Origin: Cupriavidus yeoncheonensis | GTDB taxonomy: Bacteria > Pseudomonadota > Gammaproteobacteria > Burkholderiales > Burkholderiaceae | Assembly: GCF_905397275.1 (NCBI RefSeq) | Contig: NZ_CAJPUY010000006.1 | Location: forward strand, 186,001 to 250,000 | Length of the DNA: 64,000 bases | Direction of reading: 5' to 3' | Part shown: positions 27,728 to 36,604 of the stretch, piece by piece | Layout of the letters: each line of letters opens with the position of its first letter | Numbering within the stretch: position 1 is the stretch's first letter | The notes under the pieces: generated by a model | What the model was told of the DNA's origin: nothing | Seen by the model: the letters and a program-made list of their open reading frames with translations, nothing else | Database searches by the model: none | Position numbers and translations under genes: made by a program

Positions 27728-27900
27728 GCGCGGCTTCAAATGGTCAGGAAAGCGGTTAGGACTGTATTGACTTTCGTGTAGCGGCAGGACGTGCCGATCA
27801 CCCGCAAAGCCGCGCTGGCATTGGCTTTTCGGGTGATGTCATTGATGGCGTCTAAGCATAAATCCTTACGGTGCGCAAGCACCATGGTCAATGTGCGGCC

Positions 27901-27929
27901 TTGTCCGTGTATGCGAAGCGCCCTATAAT
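27901..27929 (+). promoter_or_regulatory. Sigma-70-type promoter of the cytochrome oxidase locus
   Basis: TTGTCC (27901-27906), 17-bp spacer, TATAAT (27924-27929): four of six and six of six consensus matches at optimal spacing. Predicted start about 27936 leaves a leader of about 108 nt before the DUF2244 gene. The rest of the gap 27728-28043 shows no gene. Confidence 0.75.
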
Positions 27930-28043
27930 GCGCCAGTTTGTCGCAGTGGTCCCCTGGCACAAGAACGTCCTGGAGTTGCACTCGCATGGTGCAGTCTGGG
28001 CGCAATCGTCCCGGGTGTGCATCCAAATGCAGAGTGGTTGGCG

Positions 28044-28553
28044 ATGCAAGACTTGGGTATCGCATTCCAGACGGCAAGTGGTGACTCCGGCGGAAATCTC
28101 GACGGACCTCCTCCCGCGCCCCACGACTGGCTGATGAAGCGGAATTGTTCGCTTTCCCCACGCCAGGTCGGCTGGTTTTACCTCTCGATCTTCACTGTCT
28201 CGCTTGCCATCGCGTTGTTTTTCGCGGTGCAAGGGTCCTGGCTCGTGCTGCCATTTGCCGGCCTGGACCTGCTCGGACTGGGGATTGCTCTGCTTGTGTA
28301 TGCGCGTCATGCGACGGACTATGAGCGTGTCAGCATCAACGATGGCGTGCTGGTCGTGGAGACAGCCAGCGCGCAGCGGTTGACGCGCGAGGAATTCAAC
28401 CCGCACTGGGTGCGGGTCGAACTGGGGGAATCGTCCCGCGCGCTGGTGACGCTGCGTTCGGGCGGGCGCGTTGTGCGGGTGGGGTGCTATCTGGACCTGC
28501 ACAAGCGGCGCAAGTTCGCCCAGGAGCTCGCAGCGGCCCTGCGCCGCCTCTGA
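28044..28553 (+). CDS. DUF2244 integral membrane protein
   Basis: A 169-residue protein with two closely spaced membrane helices (about 45-90, FYLSIFTVSLAIALFF and WLVLPFAGLDLLGLGIALLV in shorter pieces) and a C-terminal soluble domain (FNPHWVRVELGESSRALVTLRSGG, GCYLDLHKRRKFAQEL). This matches the DUF2244 family, often found at the head of cytochrome c oxidase operons in alpha- and beta-proteobacteria. Function unknown; context suggests oxidase assembly or stability. Start 28044 is chosen for length; a more internal ATG at residue 31 is possible. Confidence 0.85.
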   Translation: MQDLGIAFQTASGDSGGNLDGPPPAPHDWLMKRNCSLSPRQVGWFYLSIFTVSLAIALFFAVQGSWLVLPFAGLDLLGLGIALLVYARHATDYERVSINDGVLVVETASAQRLTREEFNPHWVRVELGESSRALVTLRSGGRVVRVGCYLDLHKRRKFAQELAAALRRL

Positions 28554-28611
28554 GAGGTGGCGGGGGCGGAGGCGGGGACAGATTTGAATCTGTAAATTGG
28601 GTAGATAACAA

Positions 28612-29877
28612 ATGAAAATGTGGAAGAAGGCATCCGCAGTTTGTCTGGCGAGCGCATCCCTGCTTGCCAGCCAGGCGGCCCTGGCGGTCAGTGACATGCC
28701 CGGCGGTCCCGCCGTGCGTCAGCTGAACCTGACCGAGCCGGTCACCAAGATCGCCGAGCAGATTCACTGGCTGAACTGGATGATGCTGATCATCTGCACG
28801 GTGATCTTCGTCGCGGTGTTCGGCGTGATGTTCTATTCCGTGTTCACGCACCGCAAGTCCAAGGGTGCCAAGCCCGCCTCCTTCCACGAAAGCATCACGG
28901 TCGAAGTGGTCTGGACCATCGTCCCGTTCCTGATCGTGATCGCCATGGCCCTGCCGGCGACGAAGACCGTCGTGGCCATGAAGGACACCACCAATTCCGA
29001 CGTCACCATCAAGGCCACCGGCTACCAGTGGAAGTGGGGCTACGACTACCTGAAGGGCGAGGGCGAAGGCATTTCCTTCGTGTCGACCCTGACCACCCCG
29101 CGCGAGCAGATCAACAACGAAGCGCCGAAGTCCAACACCTACCTGATGGAGGTGGACAACGAGCTGGTGGTGCCCGTCAACAAGAAGGTGCGCATCGTCA
29201 CCACGGCCAATGACGTGATCCACGCCTGGATGATCCCGGCCTTCGGCGTCAAGCAGGATGCGATCCCCGGCTTCGTGCGCGACACCTGGTTCAAGGCCGA
29301 GAAGATCGGCGTGTACCGCGGCCAGTGCGCCGAGCTCTGCGGCAAGGAACATGCCTTCATGCCGATCGTCGTGCGCGTCGTGTCCGACGCCGACTACACC
29401 AAGTGGGTCGACGGCAAGAAGAAGGAAATGGCCGCCAAGGCCGATGATCCGAACAAGACCTGGACGCTGGACGAAATGAAGGTCCGCGGCGAGAAGGTCT
29501 ACACCGCCAACTGCGCGGTCTGCCACCAGCCCAACGGCAAGGGCGGCGGCGCGTTCCCGGCGCTGGACGGTTCCAAGATCGTGAACGGCCCGAAGGCCGG
29601 CCAGATGCACATCATGCTGGAAGGCAAGAACGCCATGCCGTCGTGGAAGCAGCTGTCCGACACCGAACTGGCTGCGGCGATGACCTATGTGCGCAACAGC
29701 TGGAGCAACCACACCGGCGAAGTGATCCAGCCCAGCGACTTCGTGAATGCCCGCGCCGGCAAGTTCCCCGAGGGCGGCGGCGCTGCAGGCGGCGACGCAC
29801 CGAAGGCGGACGCGAAGCCCGCCAAGGACCAGGGCAGCAAGCAGGCCAGCATCGCGGGCAACCGCACCGCGGGCTGA
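28612..29877 (+). CDS. coxB: Cytochrome c oxidase subunit II with fused cytochrome c domain
   Basis: A 421-residue subunit of an aa3-type (caa3-like) terminal oxidase. Signal peptide, two membrane helices (about 55-80 and 100-120), then the cupredoxin domain with CuA ligands in GQCAELCGKEHAFMPI. A C-terminal cytochrome c domain (about 285-375) binds heme through CAVCH and is followed by a low-complexity Ala/Lys/Gly tail. The fused heme domain lets the enzyme accept electrons directly. First structural gene of the oxidase operon. Confidence 0.97.
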   Translation: MKMWKKASAVCLASASLLASQAALAVSDMPGGPAVRQLNLTEPVTKIAEQIHWLNWMMLIICTVIFVAVFGVMFYSVFTHRKSKGAKPASFHESITVEVVWTIVPFLIVIAMALPATKTVVAMKDTTNSDVTIKATGYQWKWGYDYLKGEGEGISFVSTLTTPREQINNEAPKSNTYLMEVDNELVVPVNKKVRIVTTANDVIHAWMIPAFGVKQDAIPGFVRDTWFKAEKIGVYRGQCAELCGKEHAFMPIVVRVVSDADYTKWVDGKKKEMAAKADDPNKTWTLDEMKVRGEKVYTANCAVCHQPNGKGGGAFPALDGSKIVNGPKAGQMHIMLEGKNAMPSWKQLSDTELAAAMTYVRNSWSNHTGEVIQPSDFVNARAGKFPEGGGAAGGDAPKADAKPAKDQGSKQASIAGNRTAG

Positions 29878-29915
29878 CCGGCTGAAGACAGGACAGGATT
29901 AGAGGAGCATTTGCG

Positions 29916-31523
29916 ATGAGTACTGCTACCCCCGACGCAATCGGTCATCCGCACGATCACGCGCACGACGACCACGCGCATGATCACCCGCATGGCTGGC
30001 GCCGCTGGTTGTTCGCCACCAACCACAAGGACATCGGCACGCTGTACCTGCTGTTCGCCTTCATCATGCTGCTGAGCGGCGGCGTGCTGGCGCTGCTGAT
30101 CCGCCTGGAGCTGTTCGAGCCGGGCCTGCAGTTCTTCCGCCCCGAGCTGTTCAACCAGTTCACCACGCTGCACGGCCTGGTGATGGTGTTCGGCGCGATC
30201 ATGCCGGCCTTCGTGGGCTTCGCCAACTGGATGATCCCGCTGCAGATCGGCGCATCCGACATGGCGTTCGCGCGCATGAACAACTTCAGCTTCTGGCTGA
30301 TGCCGCCCGCAGCGCTGCTGCTGGCCGGCTCGTTCTTCGCCCCGGGCGGCGCCACCGCCGCCGGCTGGACGCTGTACGCGCCGCTGTCGGTGCAGATGGG
30401 TCCGGGCATGGACATGGCCATCTTCGCCATGCACATAATGGGCGCTTCATCGATCATGGGCTCGATCAACATCATCGTGACCATCCTCAACATGCGCGCC
30501 CCGGGCATGACGCTGATGAAGATGCCGATGTTCTGCTGGACGTGGCTGATCACCGCCTACCTGCTGATCGCGGTGATGCCCGTGCTGGCCGGCGCCATCA
30601 CCATGGTGCTGACCGACCGGCACTTCGGCACGAGCTTCTTCTCGGCCGCCGGCGGTGGCGACCCGGTGATGTACCAGCATATCTTCTGGTTCTTCGGCCA
30701 CCCCGAGGTGTACATCATGATCCTGCCGGCATTCGGGATCATCTCGCACGTGGTGCCGGCCTTCGCCCGCAAGCGCCTGTTCGGCTACAGCTCGATGGTG
30801 TACGCGACGGCTTCGATCGCCATCCTGTCGTTCATCGTCTGGGCGCACCACATGTTCACCACCGGCATGCCGGTGACGGGCCAGCTGTTCTTCATGTACG
30901 CGACCATGCTGATCGCGGTGCCGACGGCCGTGAAGATCTTCAACTGGATCGCCACCATGTGGAAGGGCTCGATGACCTTCGAGACCCCGATGCTGTTCTC
31001 GATCGGCTTCATCTTCGTGTTCACCATCGGCGGCTTCACGGGCCTGATGCCGGCGGTGGCCCCGATCGACATCCAGTTGCAGGACACCTATTTCATCGTG
31101 GCGCACTTCCACTATGTGCTGGTGGCCGGCTCGCTGTTCGCGCTGTTCGCGGGCTTCTACTACTGGGGTCCGAAGTGGAGCGGTTTCATGTACAACGAAA
31201 CCCGCGGCCAGATCCACTTCTGGGGCTCGATCATCTTCTTCAACGTCACCTTCTTCCCGATGCACTTCCTGGGTCTGGCCGGCATGCCGCGTCGCTATGC
31301 CGACTACCCGACCCAGTTCGCGGACTTCAACGCGATTGCTTCGATCGGGGCACTGGGCTTCGGCCTGATGCAGGTGTACTTCTTCTTCTTCGTGGTGCTG
31401 CCGTCGTACCGTGGCGGCGAGAAGGCCGCGGACAAGCCCTGGGATGGTGCCGAGGGCCTGGAGTGGACCGTGCCGTCGCCGGCGCCGTTCCACACCTTTG
31501 AAGTGCCGCCGCAAGTCCGCTAG
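29916..31523 (+). CDS. ctaD: Cytochrome c oxidase subunit I
   Basis: A 535-residue, 12-helix catalytic subunit holding heme a and the heme a3-CuB centre. Conserved motifs include the His-containing FTTLHGLVMVFG (heme a), WFFGHPEVYIMILPAFG (CuB ligand and Tyr of the His-Tyr crosslink), WAHHMFT (CuB His pair) and DTYFIVAHFHYVLV. A His/Asp-rich N-terminus (HPHDHAHDDHAHDHPH) is a distinctive metal-binding-like extension before RRWLFATNHKDIGTLY. Follows coxB by 38 bp. Confidence 0.98.
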   Translation: MSTATPDAIGHPHDHAHDDHAHDHPHGWRRWLFATNHKDIGTLYLLFAFIMLLSGGVLALLIRLELFEPGLQFFRPELFNQFTTLHGLVMVFGAIMPAFVGFANWMIPLQIGASDMAFARMNNFSFWLMPPAALLLAGSFFAPGGATAAGWTLYAPLSVQMGPGMDMAIFAMHIMGASSIMGSINIIVTILNMRAPGMTLMKMPMFCWTWLITAYLLIAVMPVLAGAITMVLTDRHFGTSFFSAAGGGDPVMYQHIFWFFGHPEVYIMILPAFGIISHVVPAFARKRLFGYSSMVYATASIAILSFIVWAHHMFTTGMPVTGQLFFMYATMLIAVPTAVKIFNWIATMWKGSMTFETPMLFSIGFIFVFTIGGFTGLMPAVAPIDIQLQDTYFIVAHFHYVLVAGSLFALFAGFYYWGPKWSGFMYNETRGQIHFWGSIIFFNVTFFPMHFLGLAGMPRRYADYPTQFADFNAIASIGALGFGLMQVYFFFFVVLPSYRGGEKAADKPWDGAEGLEWTVPSPAPFHTFEVPPQVR

Positions 31524-31586
31524 GCACTGAGCGCAACAAGGCACGGAGGGCGCCAGACGCCCTCCGTGCCGGCAGGTAACAAGACA

Positions 31587-31718
31587 ATGCAGGCTCCACA
31601 AAAAAACCCATCGCAAGCAGACCAGAAGGCCGCCAACCGCCGCCTGGGGCTGATCCTGTTTTCCATCGTGGTGGTTTTCTTTCTGGGGTTCTTCGCCAAG
31701 ATGGTGTTCCTTGGCTGA
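31587..31718 (+). CDS. Cytochrome oxidase small assembly protein (43 aa)
   Basis: A 43-residue protein consisting of a polar N-terminus with Gln/Lys and a single membrane helix (about 20-36, LGLILFSIVVVFFLGFF) ending KMVFLG. Such short proteins occur between ctaD and ctaG in beta-proteobacteria and are annotated as oxidase small assembly proteins. ctaG starts 17 bp after its stop. The codon pattern and position support a real gene. Exact role unknown. Confidence 0.85.
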   Translation: MQAPQKNPSQADQKAANRRLGLILFSIVVVFFLGFFAKMVFLG

Positions 31719-31735
31719 AGCTGCGGGGTAGCGGG

Positions 31736-32350
31736 ATGAGCGTCGATCAGCAGGGGCAGGGCCAGGAAGCCGACAAGCGGTTCAACCGCGGCATGATGCT
31801 GCGGCTGGTGGTGATCGTCGGTGTGATGTTCGGCTTTGGCTACGCGCTGGTGCCGCTGTACAAGAAGATCTGCGACCTCACCGGGCTGAACGTGGTGACC
31901 ACGCGCGAGCTGTACGGCGGCTCGCTCAAGAACACGCAGGTCGACACGAGCCGCACCATCACGGTGGAGTTCGATTCGAACGCGCGCGGTCCTTTCGCCT
32001 TTCGTCCGGTGAAGAACAGCATGGAAGTGCATCCGGGCGAGATGGTGACGATCGTCTACGAGGTGGCCAACGGGCAGTCGCGCGATATCTCGGCGCAGGC
32101 GATCCCGAGCTACGCGCCCAAGCAGGCGACCGAATACTTCAAGAAGCTCGAGTGCTTCTGCTTCAAGCAGCAGACGCTCAAGGCCAAGGAAGCGCGCGAG
32201 ATGCCGGTGGTGTTCGTGATCGACCCGAAGCTGCCGAAGGATGTGAAGAACATCACGCTGTCGTACACCTTCTTTGAAGTGGGTACGCCGGTGGCGCAGG
32301 CACCGCAGGGCGAGCTGGAAAGCCCGCCGGCGGCGCGCAGCGGCGGCTGA
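31736..32350 (+). CDS. ctaG: Cytochrome c oxidase assembly protein CtaG (Cox11)
   Basis: A 204-residue copper chaperone that loads CuB of subunit I. One N-terminal membrane helix (about 20-40) anchors a periplasmic immunoglobulin-like domain. The copper motif is ECFCFKQQTL, with the downstream EMPVVFVIDPKLPKDVKNITLSYTFF region in shorter conserved pieces. Spacing to its neighbours on both sides is under 20 bp. Confidence 0.96.
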   Translation: MSVDQQGQGQEADKRFNRGMMLRLVVIVGVMFGFGYALVPLYKKICDLTGLNVVTTRELYGGSLKNTQVDTSRTITVEFDSNARGPFAFRPVKNSMEVHPGEMVTIVYEVANGQSRDISAQAIPSYAPKQATEYFKKLECFCFKQQTLKAKEAREMPVVFVIDPKLPKDVKNITLSYTFFEVGTPVAQAPQGELESPPAARSGG

Positions 32351-32366
32351 GGCAGGAGGAAATGCC

Positions 32367-32591
32367 GTGGACGAGCTGAAGGACGCGGTCAAGCGCAAGA
32401 TGTCGTTCGCGCAGACCATGCGTGCGGTGTTGTGGTCGTTCATCGGCCTGCGCAAGGGCGCTGAGCACGAGAGCGACATGGCCAGGCTGAACCCGGTGCA
32501 TGTGGTCATTGCCGGGGTGATCGCGGCGGCGGTATTCATCGCGATCCTGATTGTGATCGTACGGGTCGTGGTCAGTTCGGCCGCGGCCTAG
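32367..32591 (+). CDS. DUF2970 family membrane protein
   Basis: A 74-residue protein with an N-terminal amphipathic segment (MSFAQTMRAVLWSFIGLRKG) and one C-terminal membrane helix (about 46-70). It matches DUF2970 proteins found between ctaG and coxC in beta-proteobacteria. GTG at 32367 is the start because AGGAGG lies 9 bp upstream; the ATG 5 bp earlier is out of frame. Role unknown, presumably linked to oxidase assembly. Confidence 0.85.
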   Translation: MDELKDAVKRKMSFAQTMRAVLWSFIGLRKGAEHESDMARLNPVHVVIAGVIAAAVFIAILIVIVRVVVSSAAA

Positions 32592-32700
32592 CAGGGCAGG
32601 TAGGGTAGACAGAAAAGCAGTGCCGCCGGCGGCCTGGGAGGCAAGGCCGCCGGATGTGCCGATAACGATTGAACCAAGACTCTGAGCTGGAGATAAAAGA

Positions 32701-33561
32701 ATGAGTGCGAATCGCGCAAACGCTCCGTACTACTTCGTACCGGGACCGTCGCGCCACCCGATCACGGCAAGCTTCGGCCTGCTGATGACCGGCGCCGGCG
32801 CTGCCGGCTGGGTGAACGGACAGCACTGGGCGCCGTACCTGTGCGGCTTCGGCCTGCTGTGGTTCCTGTTCGTGCTCAAGAGCTGGTTCAGCGACGCCAT
32901 CGGTGAATCCGAAGGGGGCATGTACGGCAAGAACATCGACCTGTCTTTCCGCTGGTCGATGGGCTGGTTCATCTTCTCCGAAGTGATGTTCTTCGCCGCG
33001 TTCTTCGGCGCGCTGTTCTACGCCCGCACCATCGCCATGCCGTGGCTGGGCGACCTGGACAACAAGATCCTGTGGCCCGACTTCGCCGCCGTATGGCCCA
33101 ACACCGGCCCGGCCGGCGTGGTCGAGACCTTCCAGACCATGGGTCCGTGGCCGATCCCGACCATCAACACGGCACTGCTGCTGATGTCGGGCGTGACGCT
33201 GACCTGGGCGCACCATGCGCTGCTGGCCGGCAAGCGCAGCCAGTTGATCCAGGGCCTGGTGCTGACCATCCTGCTGGGCGCGATCTTCATGTGCTTCCAG
33301 GCGTACGAGTACATGCACGCCTACTCGGAACTGAACCTGAAGCTCACCTCGGGCGTCTACGGTTCCACGTTCTTCCTGCTGACCGGCTTCCACGGCTTCC
33401 ACGTGACCATGGGCGCGATCATGCTGACCGTGGTGCTGATCCGCGTGCTCAAGGGCCATTTCACGCCCGAGCATCACTTCGCGTTCGAAGGTGCCGCCTG
33501 GTACTGGCACTTCGTTGACGTGGTATGGCTCTTCCTCTACATCGTGGTGTACTGGCTGTAA
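32701..33561 (+). CDS. coxC: Cytochrome c oxidase subunit III
   Basis: A 286-residue, seven-helix subunit that stabilises the oxidase and its proton pathways. Signatures: YYFVPGPSRHPITASFGL at the N-terminus, MGWFIFSEVMFFAAFFGALFY in pieces, FHGFHVTMGAIML and the C-terminal WYWHFVDVVWLFLYIVVYWL in pieces. It ends the first transcription unit, followed by a strong terminator. Confidence 0.97.
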   Translation: MSANRANAPYYFVPGPSRHPITASFGLLMTGAGAAGWVNGQHWAPYLCGFGLLWFLFVLKSWFSDAIGESEGGMYGKNIDLSFRWSMGWFIFSEVMFFAAFFGALFYARTIAMPWLGDLDNKILWPDFAAVWPNTGPAGVVETFQTMGPWPIPTINTALLLMSGVTLTWAHHALLAGKRSQLIQGLVLTILLGAIFMCFQAYEYMHAYSELNLKLTSGVYGSTFFLLTGFHGFHVTMGAIMLTVVLIRVLKGHFTPEHHFAFEGAAWYWHFVDVVWLFLYIVVYWL

Positions 33562-33623
33562 GCAGCAATTTGTCGTACCCGCGGAAGGCCTGAAGCGCCT
33601 TCCGCAGCGGGACCACAAAACAG

Positions 33624-33666
33624 AAGCGCCGCAGGAGGGGAACCAGCCTGCGGCGCTTGTTTTTTG
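33624..33666. terminator. Bidirectional terminator between coxC and the DUF2909 gene
   Basis: A perfect 12-bp stem AAGCGCCGCAGG (33624-33635) with CCTGCGGCGCTT (33647-33658), followed by GTTTTTTG on the plus strand and TTTTG on the minus side. A second hairpin without a T run (GCGGAAGGC 33581-33589 with GCCTTCCGC 33597-33605) precedes it. Confidence 0.85.
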
Positions 33667-33693
33667 CGGTTTCGAGTCTCGGAAAGAGGCCGG

Positions 33694-33903
33694 CTATGGA
33701 TTCATGCGGATGCCGGTGCTGTGGATCCAGCCCATCCAGTTCGAGAACAGGATGAACAGGAACAGCGCCACCGAGAAGCCCACGCGGAGCATCAGCGAGC
33801 GCATCATGTTCGGCGTCCTGCCGCGGTCGCGCATCATGAAGAAGAGGGCCGAGGCCAGACTGCCGATGATCAGGAGAAAGGCGACGATGATGACAAAGCG
33901 CAT
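33694..33903 (-). CDS. Twin transmembrane protein (DUF2909 family)
   Basis: A 69-residue protein with two membrane helices (about 3-25 and 38-60) joined by a short basic loop RDRGRTPNMMRSLMLR. It matches DUF2909 proteins that sit beside coxC and SURF1 in many proteobacteria, here on the opposite strand. Function unknown; context points to the oxidase. Confidence 0.85.
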   Translation of the reverse strand: MRFVIIVAFLLIIGSLASALFFMMRDRGRTPNMMRSLMLRVGFSVALFLFILFSNWMGWIHSTGIRMNP

Positions 33904-34002
33904 GGCGGGGCAGGCTGGCCGCGATACGTGCCGCGGGCTCGTGGGCAGAAAGTGCCATTATCGCACCGCCCGCCTCGCGCCGTATGCGCCGGGAGGCAGC
34001 CG

Positions 34003-34758
34003 ATGAAGCTCTGGCGCGCCCTGAGTCCGGTGCCGACCGCCGCGGCCGCGGTGGTGATCGCGGTGACCTGCGTGCTCGGCAACTGGCAGCTCAACCGCGC
34101 GCACGAGAAGCTCGCGCGCGCCGAACGGTTGCACGCGCTGGCCGCGCAGCCGCCGGTGACCCTGACTGCGGTGCCCGCGCCCGGCGACGTGGCGGACCGC
34201 ACGGTGCGCGTCACGGGGCGTTTTGACGCGGACCGGACCGTCTTGTTGGATAATCGCCCCCACGGCAACGGTACGGACAGCCGCGCCGGCTTCCTGGTAC
34301 TGACGCCCCTGCAGATCCGGAGTGACGGCGCCGCCGCCCGCAGCGTGCTGGTGCTGCGTGGCTGGCTGCCGCGCGATGTCCAGGACCGCACGCGCATTGC
34401 GCCATTCCCGACGCCAGCCGGCGAAGTGACCATCGAAGGCACGGCACTTGCCGCAGTGCCCAGGGTCTATAGCCTGGGCCAGCCCGCGAGCGCCGAAGCC
34501 GGCCACCGGATCCGGCAGAACGTGGACCTGGCTGCCTACGGGGCCGAGACCGGCGTGGCGTTGCAGCCGATCGTGATCGAGCAGCGCACCGATACCGGCG
34601 ACGGCCTCGCGCGCGACTGGGCCCCGGCCGACCTGGGGGCCGACCGGCACTACGGCTACGCCTTCCAGTGGTTCGGCCTGGCCGCGCTGACGCTGGTGCT
34701 GATGGTAGCGCTGGGCTGGCGCCGCGCGCGCCGGCTTGCCGGGGCAGGACCCACTTGA
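34003..34758 (+). CDS. SURF1-family oxidase assembly protein
   Basis: A 251-residue protein with membrane helices at both ends (about 10-30 and 220-240) and a periplasmic domain between. Conserved pieces: LGNWQLNRAHEK, VRVTGRFD, VLLDNRP and YAFQWFGLAALTLVL. SURF1 (Shy1) proteins help insert heme A into subunit I. Start 34003 follows GGGAGG. Overlaps nothing but lies close to the next gene. Confidence 0.93.
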   Translation: MKLWRALSPVPTAAAAVVIAVTCVLGNWQLNRAHEKLARAERLHALAAQPPVTLTAVPAPGDVADRTVRVTGRFDADRTVLLDNRPHGNGTDSRAGFLVLTPLQIRSDGAAARSVLVLRGWLPRDVQDRTRIAPFPTPAGEVTIEGTALAAVPRVYSLGQPASAEAGHRIRQNVDLAAYGAETGVALQPIVIEQRTDTGDGLARDWAPADLGADRHYGYAFQWFGLAALTLVLMVALGWRRARRLAGAGPT

Positions 34759-34831
34759 CGGCCATCTGGCCACGAACAACAGGCGCGCGCCATCGGGCGG
34801 GCGCCACGACCAACGAACGACAGACGTACGC

Positions 34832-35488
34832 ATGCCACACCAAGACTCCGCCCCGGCCCCGGCCGGCACGGCATCCGCGCCGGACTCGCGCATCGACGCC
34901 CGCACTCGCCGCGGCCGCCTCCAGATGCTGCTGCTGTTGCTGGTGTGCGCATCGCCGGTGATCGCGTCCTACCTGACCTTCTACGTCTTCAAACCGGCCG
35001 GCGGCGCCACCAACTACGGCGCGCTGATCGATCCGCAGCGTCCGATGCCGGCCGTGCGCGTCGCCAACGAGCGTGCCGAAGCCGTGCCGCTCGAAAGCTT
35101 CCGCGGCAAGTGGCTGCTCGTGACGGCCGATCCGTCGGCCTGCGACGAGGCCTGCGCAAAGAAGCTCTTCACCATCCGCCAGATCCGCGCGGGCCAGGGC
35201 CAGGACCGCGAGCGGATCGTGCCGGTCTGGCTGATCACGGACCAGGGCGCCGTCGACGAACGCCTGTCCGCGGCCTACAACGAGCCGTACGCAGGCGTGC
35301 GCTTCCTGCGCATTCCGCCTGACGTGGCACGTCAATGGCTGCCTGCGGCCGAAGGCGGCCGCATCGAGGACACCATCTTCCTGGTCGATCCGCTCGGCAA
35401 CCTGATGATGCGCTTCCCGAAAGATCCCGATCCCAAGAAGATGAGCGGCGACCTCAAGAAGCTGCTGCGGGTCTCGCGCATCGGCTGA
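34832..35488 (+). CDS. SCO-like membrane protein with CxxxC but no third copper ligand
   Basis: A 218-residue protein with one membrane helix (about 30-52, LLLLLVCASPVIASYLTFYVF) and a thioredoxin-like domain. It contains CDEAC at the position of the SCO copper motif (CxxxC), but where SCO proteins have the distal His eight residues before the strand Asp, this one reads IEDTIFLVD. Such proteins are regularly found between SURF1 and ctaA. It might act as a thiol reductant rather than a copper carrier. Start 34832 avoids a non-conserved 32-residue extension overlapping SURF1. Confidence 0.82.
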   Translation: MPHQDSAPAPAGTASAPDSRIDARTRRGRLQMLLLLLVCASPVIASYLTFYVFKPAGGATNYGALIDPQRPMPAVRVANERAEAVPLESFRGKWLLVTADPSACDEACAKKLFTIRQIRAGQGQDRERIVPVWLITDQGAVDERLSAAYNEPYAGVRFLRIPPDVARQWLPAAEGGRIEDTIFLVDPLGNLMMRFPKDPDPKKMSGDLKKLLRVSRIG

Positions 35489-35500
35489 GGGGCGACAGGC

Positions 35501-36604
35501 ATGCTGCTTCAACTCGCCATCATCGGCGTCCTGATCGCGCTGTTTCCGATCTCGTATGTCCTGGTCCGCGGCGACCGCAACAAGTACCGCAAGCTGGTCT
35601 GGATCACCGCGTTCCTGACGCTCGACCTGATCATGTTCGGCAGCTTCACGCGACTGACCGATTCCGGCCTCGGCTGCCCGGACTGGCCGGGCTGCTACGG
35701 CCATTCCAACCCGCATGCGGCGATGGAGCCGATCCACGCCGCCGAGACCGCGCTGCCGAGCGGCCCCGTGACGCTGGCCAAGGCGTGGATCGAGATGATC
35801 CACCGCTATTTCGCCATGGCGGTGGGTGTGCTGATCATCACGCTGATGGTGCTGGCGTGGGTCAAGCGCCGCGAACTGAAGCAGTCGCCGTGGTTTGCCA
35901 CCGGCGTGCTGCTGCTGGTGTGCGTGCAGGGCGCGTTCGGCGCCTTCACGGTGACGATGAAGCTCCAGCCTGTCATCGTCGTGACGCACCTGCTGCTCGG
36001 CATGAGCCTGCTGGCGGCGCTGATCTGGCTCGGCTCGCGCAATGATCAGCCGCATCCCGTGGCGCCGCAGGCCGGGGCGTTGCGCTGGCCCGCGCGCGCG
36101 GCCCTGTTGCTGCTGGTGATCCAGATCTTCCTGGGCGGATGGGTCAGCACCAACTACGCGGTGATGGCCTGCACCGATTTCCCGCTGTGCAACGGCCAGC
36201 TGGTGCCCGAGATGGACTTCGCGCACGGCTTCACGCTATGGCGCCAGCTCGGCATGACGGCCGCAGGCGACTACATTCCGCATGCGGCGCTGGTGGCGAT
36301 CCACTGGGTGCATCGCTGCTTCGCGGTGGTCGTGCTGGGCTACCTGGCATGGTTCGGCCTGCGCGCGCGCAGGCTCGAAGGGCTGGGCGGCACGTCACGC
36401 TGGCTGCTGGCCGCGCTGGCGCTGCAACTTGCCACGGGGCTCTCGAACATCGTGCTGGACTGGCCGCTGGTGGCCGCCGTGCTCCACAACGGCGGGGCGG
36501 CGGTGCTCCTGCTGCTGCTGGTGCGACTCAACTACAATATAGGGCTCGCGACCCGACCCGCCGGCGCCGCTTCCAGCGTGCCGGCCGCCGCTCGCGCCAC
36601 ATGA
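35501..36604 (+). CDS. ctaA: Heme A synthase (COX15/CtaA)
   Basis: A 367-residue, eight-helix enzyme oxidising heme O to heme A. Conserved: [33 protein letters not shown] (heme-ligand His), [30 protein letters not shown] and [15 protein letters not shown]. The cysteine pairs lie in the periplasmic loops. Its stop overlaps the ctaB start (ATGA), so the two heme-modifying enzymes are translated together. Confidence 0.97.
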   Translation: MLLQLAIIGVLIALFPISYVLVRGDRNKYRKLVWITAFLTLDLIMFGSFTRLTDSGLGCPDWPGCYGHSNPHAAMEPIHAAETALPSGPVTLAKAWIEMIHRYFAMAVGVLIITLMVLAWVKRRELKQSPWFATGVLLLVCVQGAFGAFTVTMKLQPVIVVTHLLLGMSLLAALIWLGSRNDQPHPVAPQAGALRWPARAALLLLVIQIFLGGWVSTNYAVMACTDFPLCNGQLVPEMDFAHGFTLWRQLGMTAAGDYIPHAALVAIHWVHRCFAVVVLGYLAWFGLRARRLEGLGGTSRWLLAALALQLATGLSNIVLDWPLVAAVLHNGGAAVLLLLLVRLNYNIGLATRPAGAASSVPAAARAT

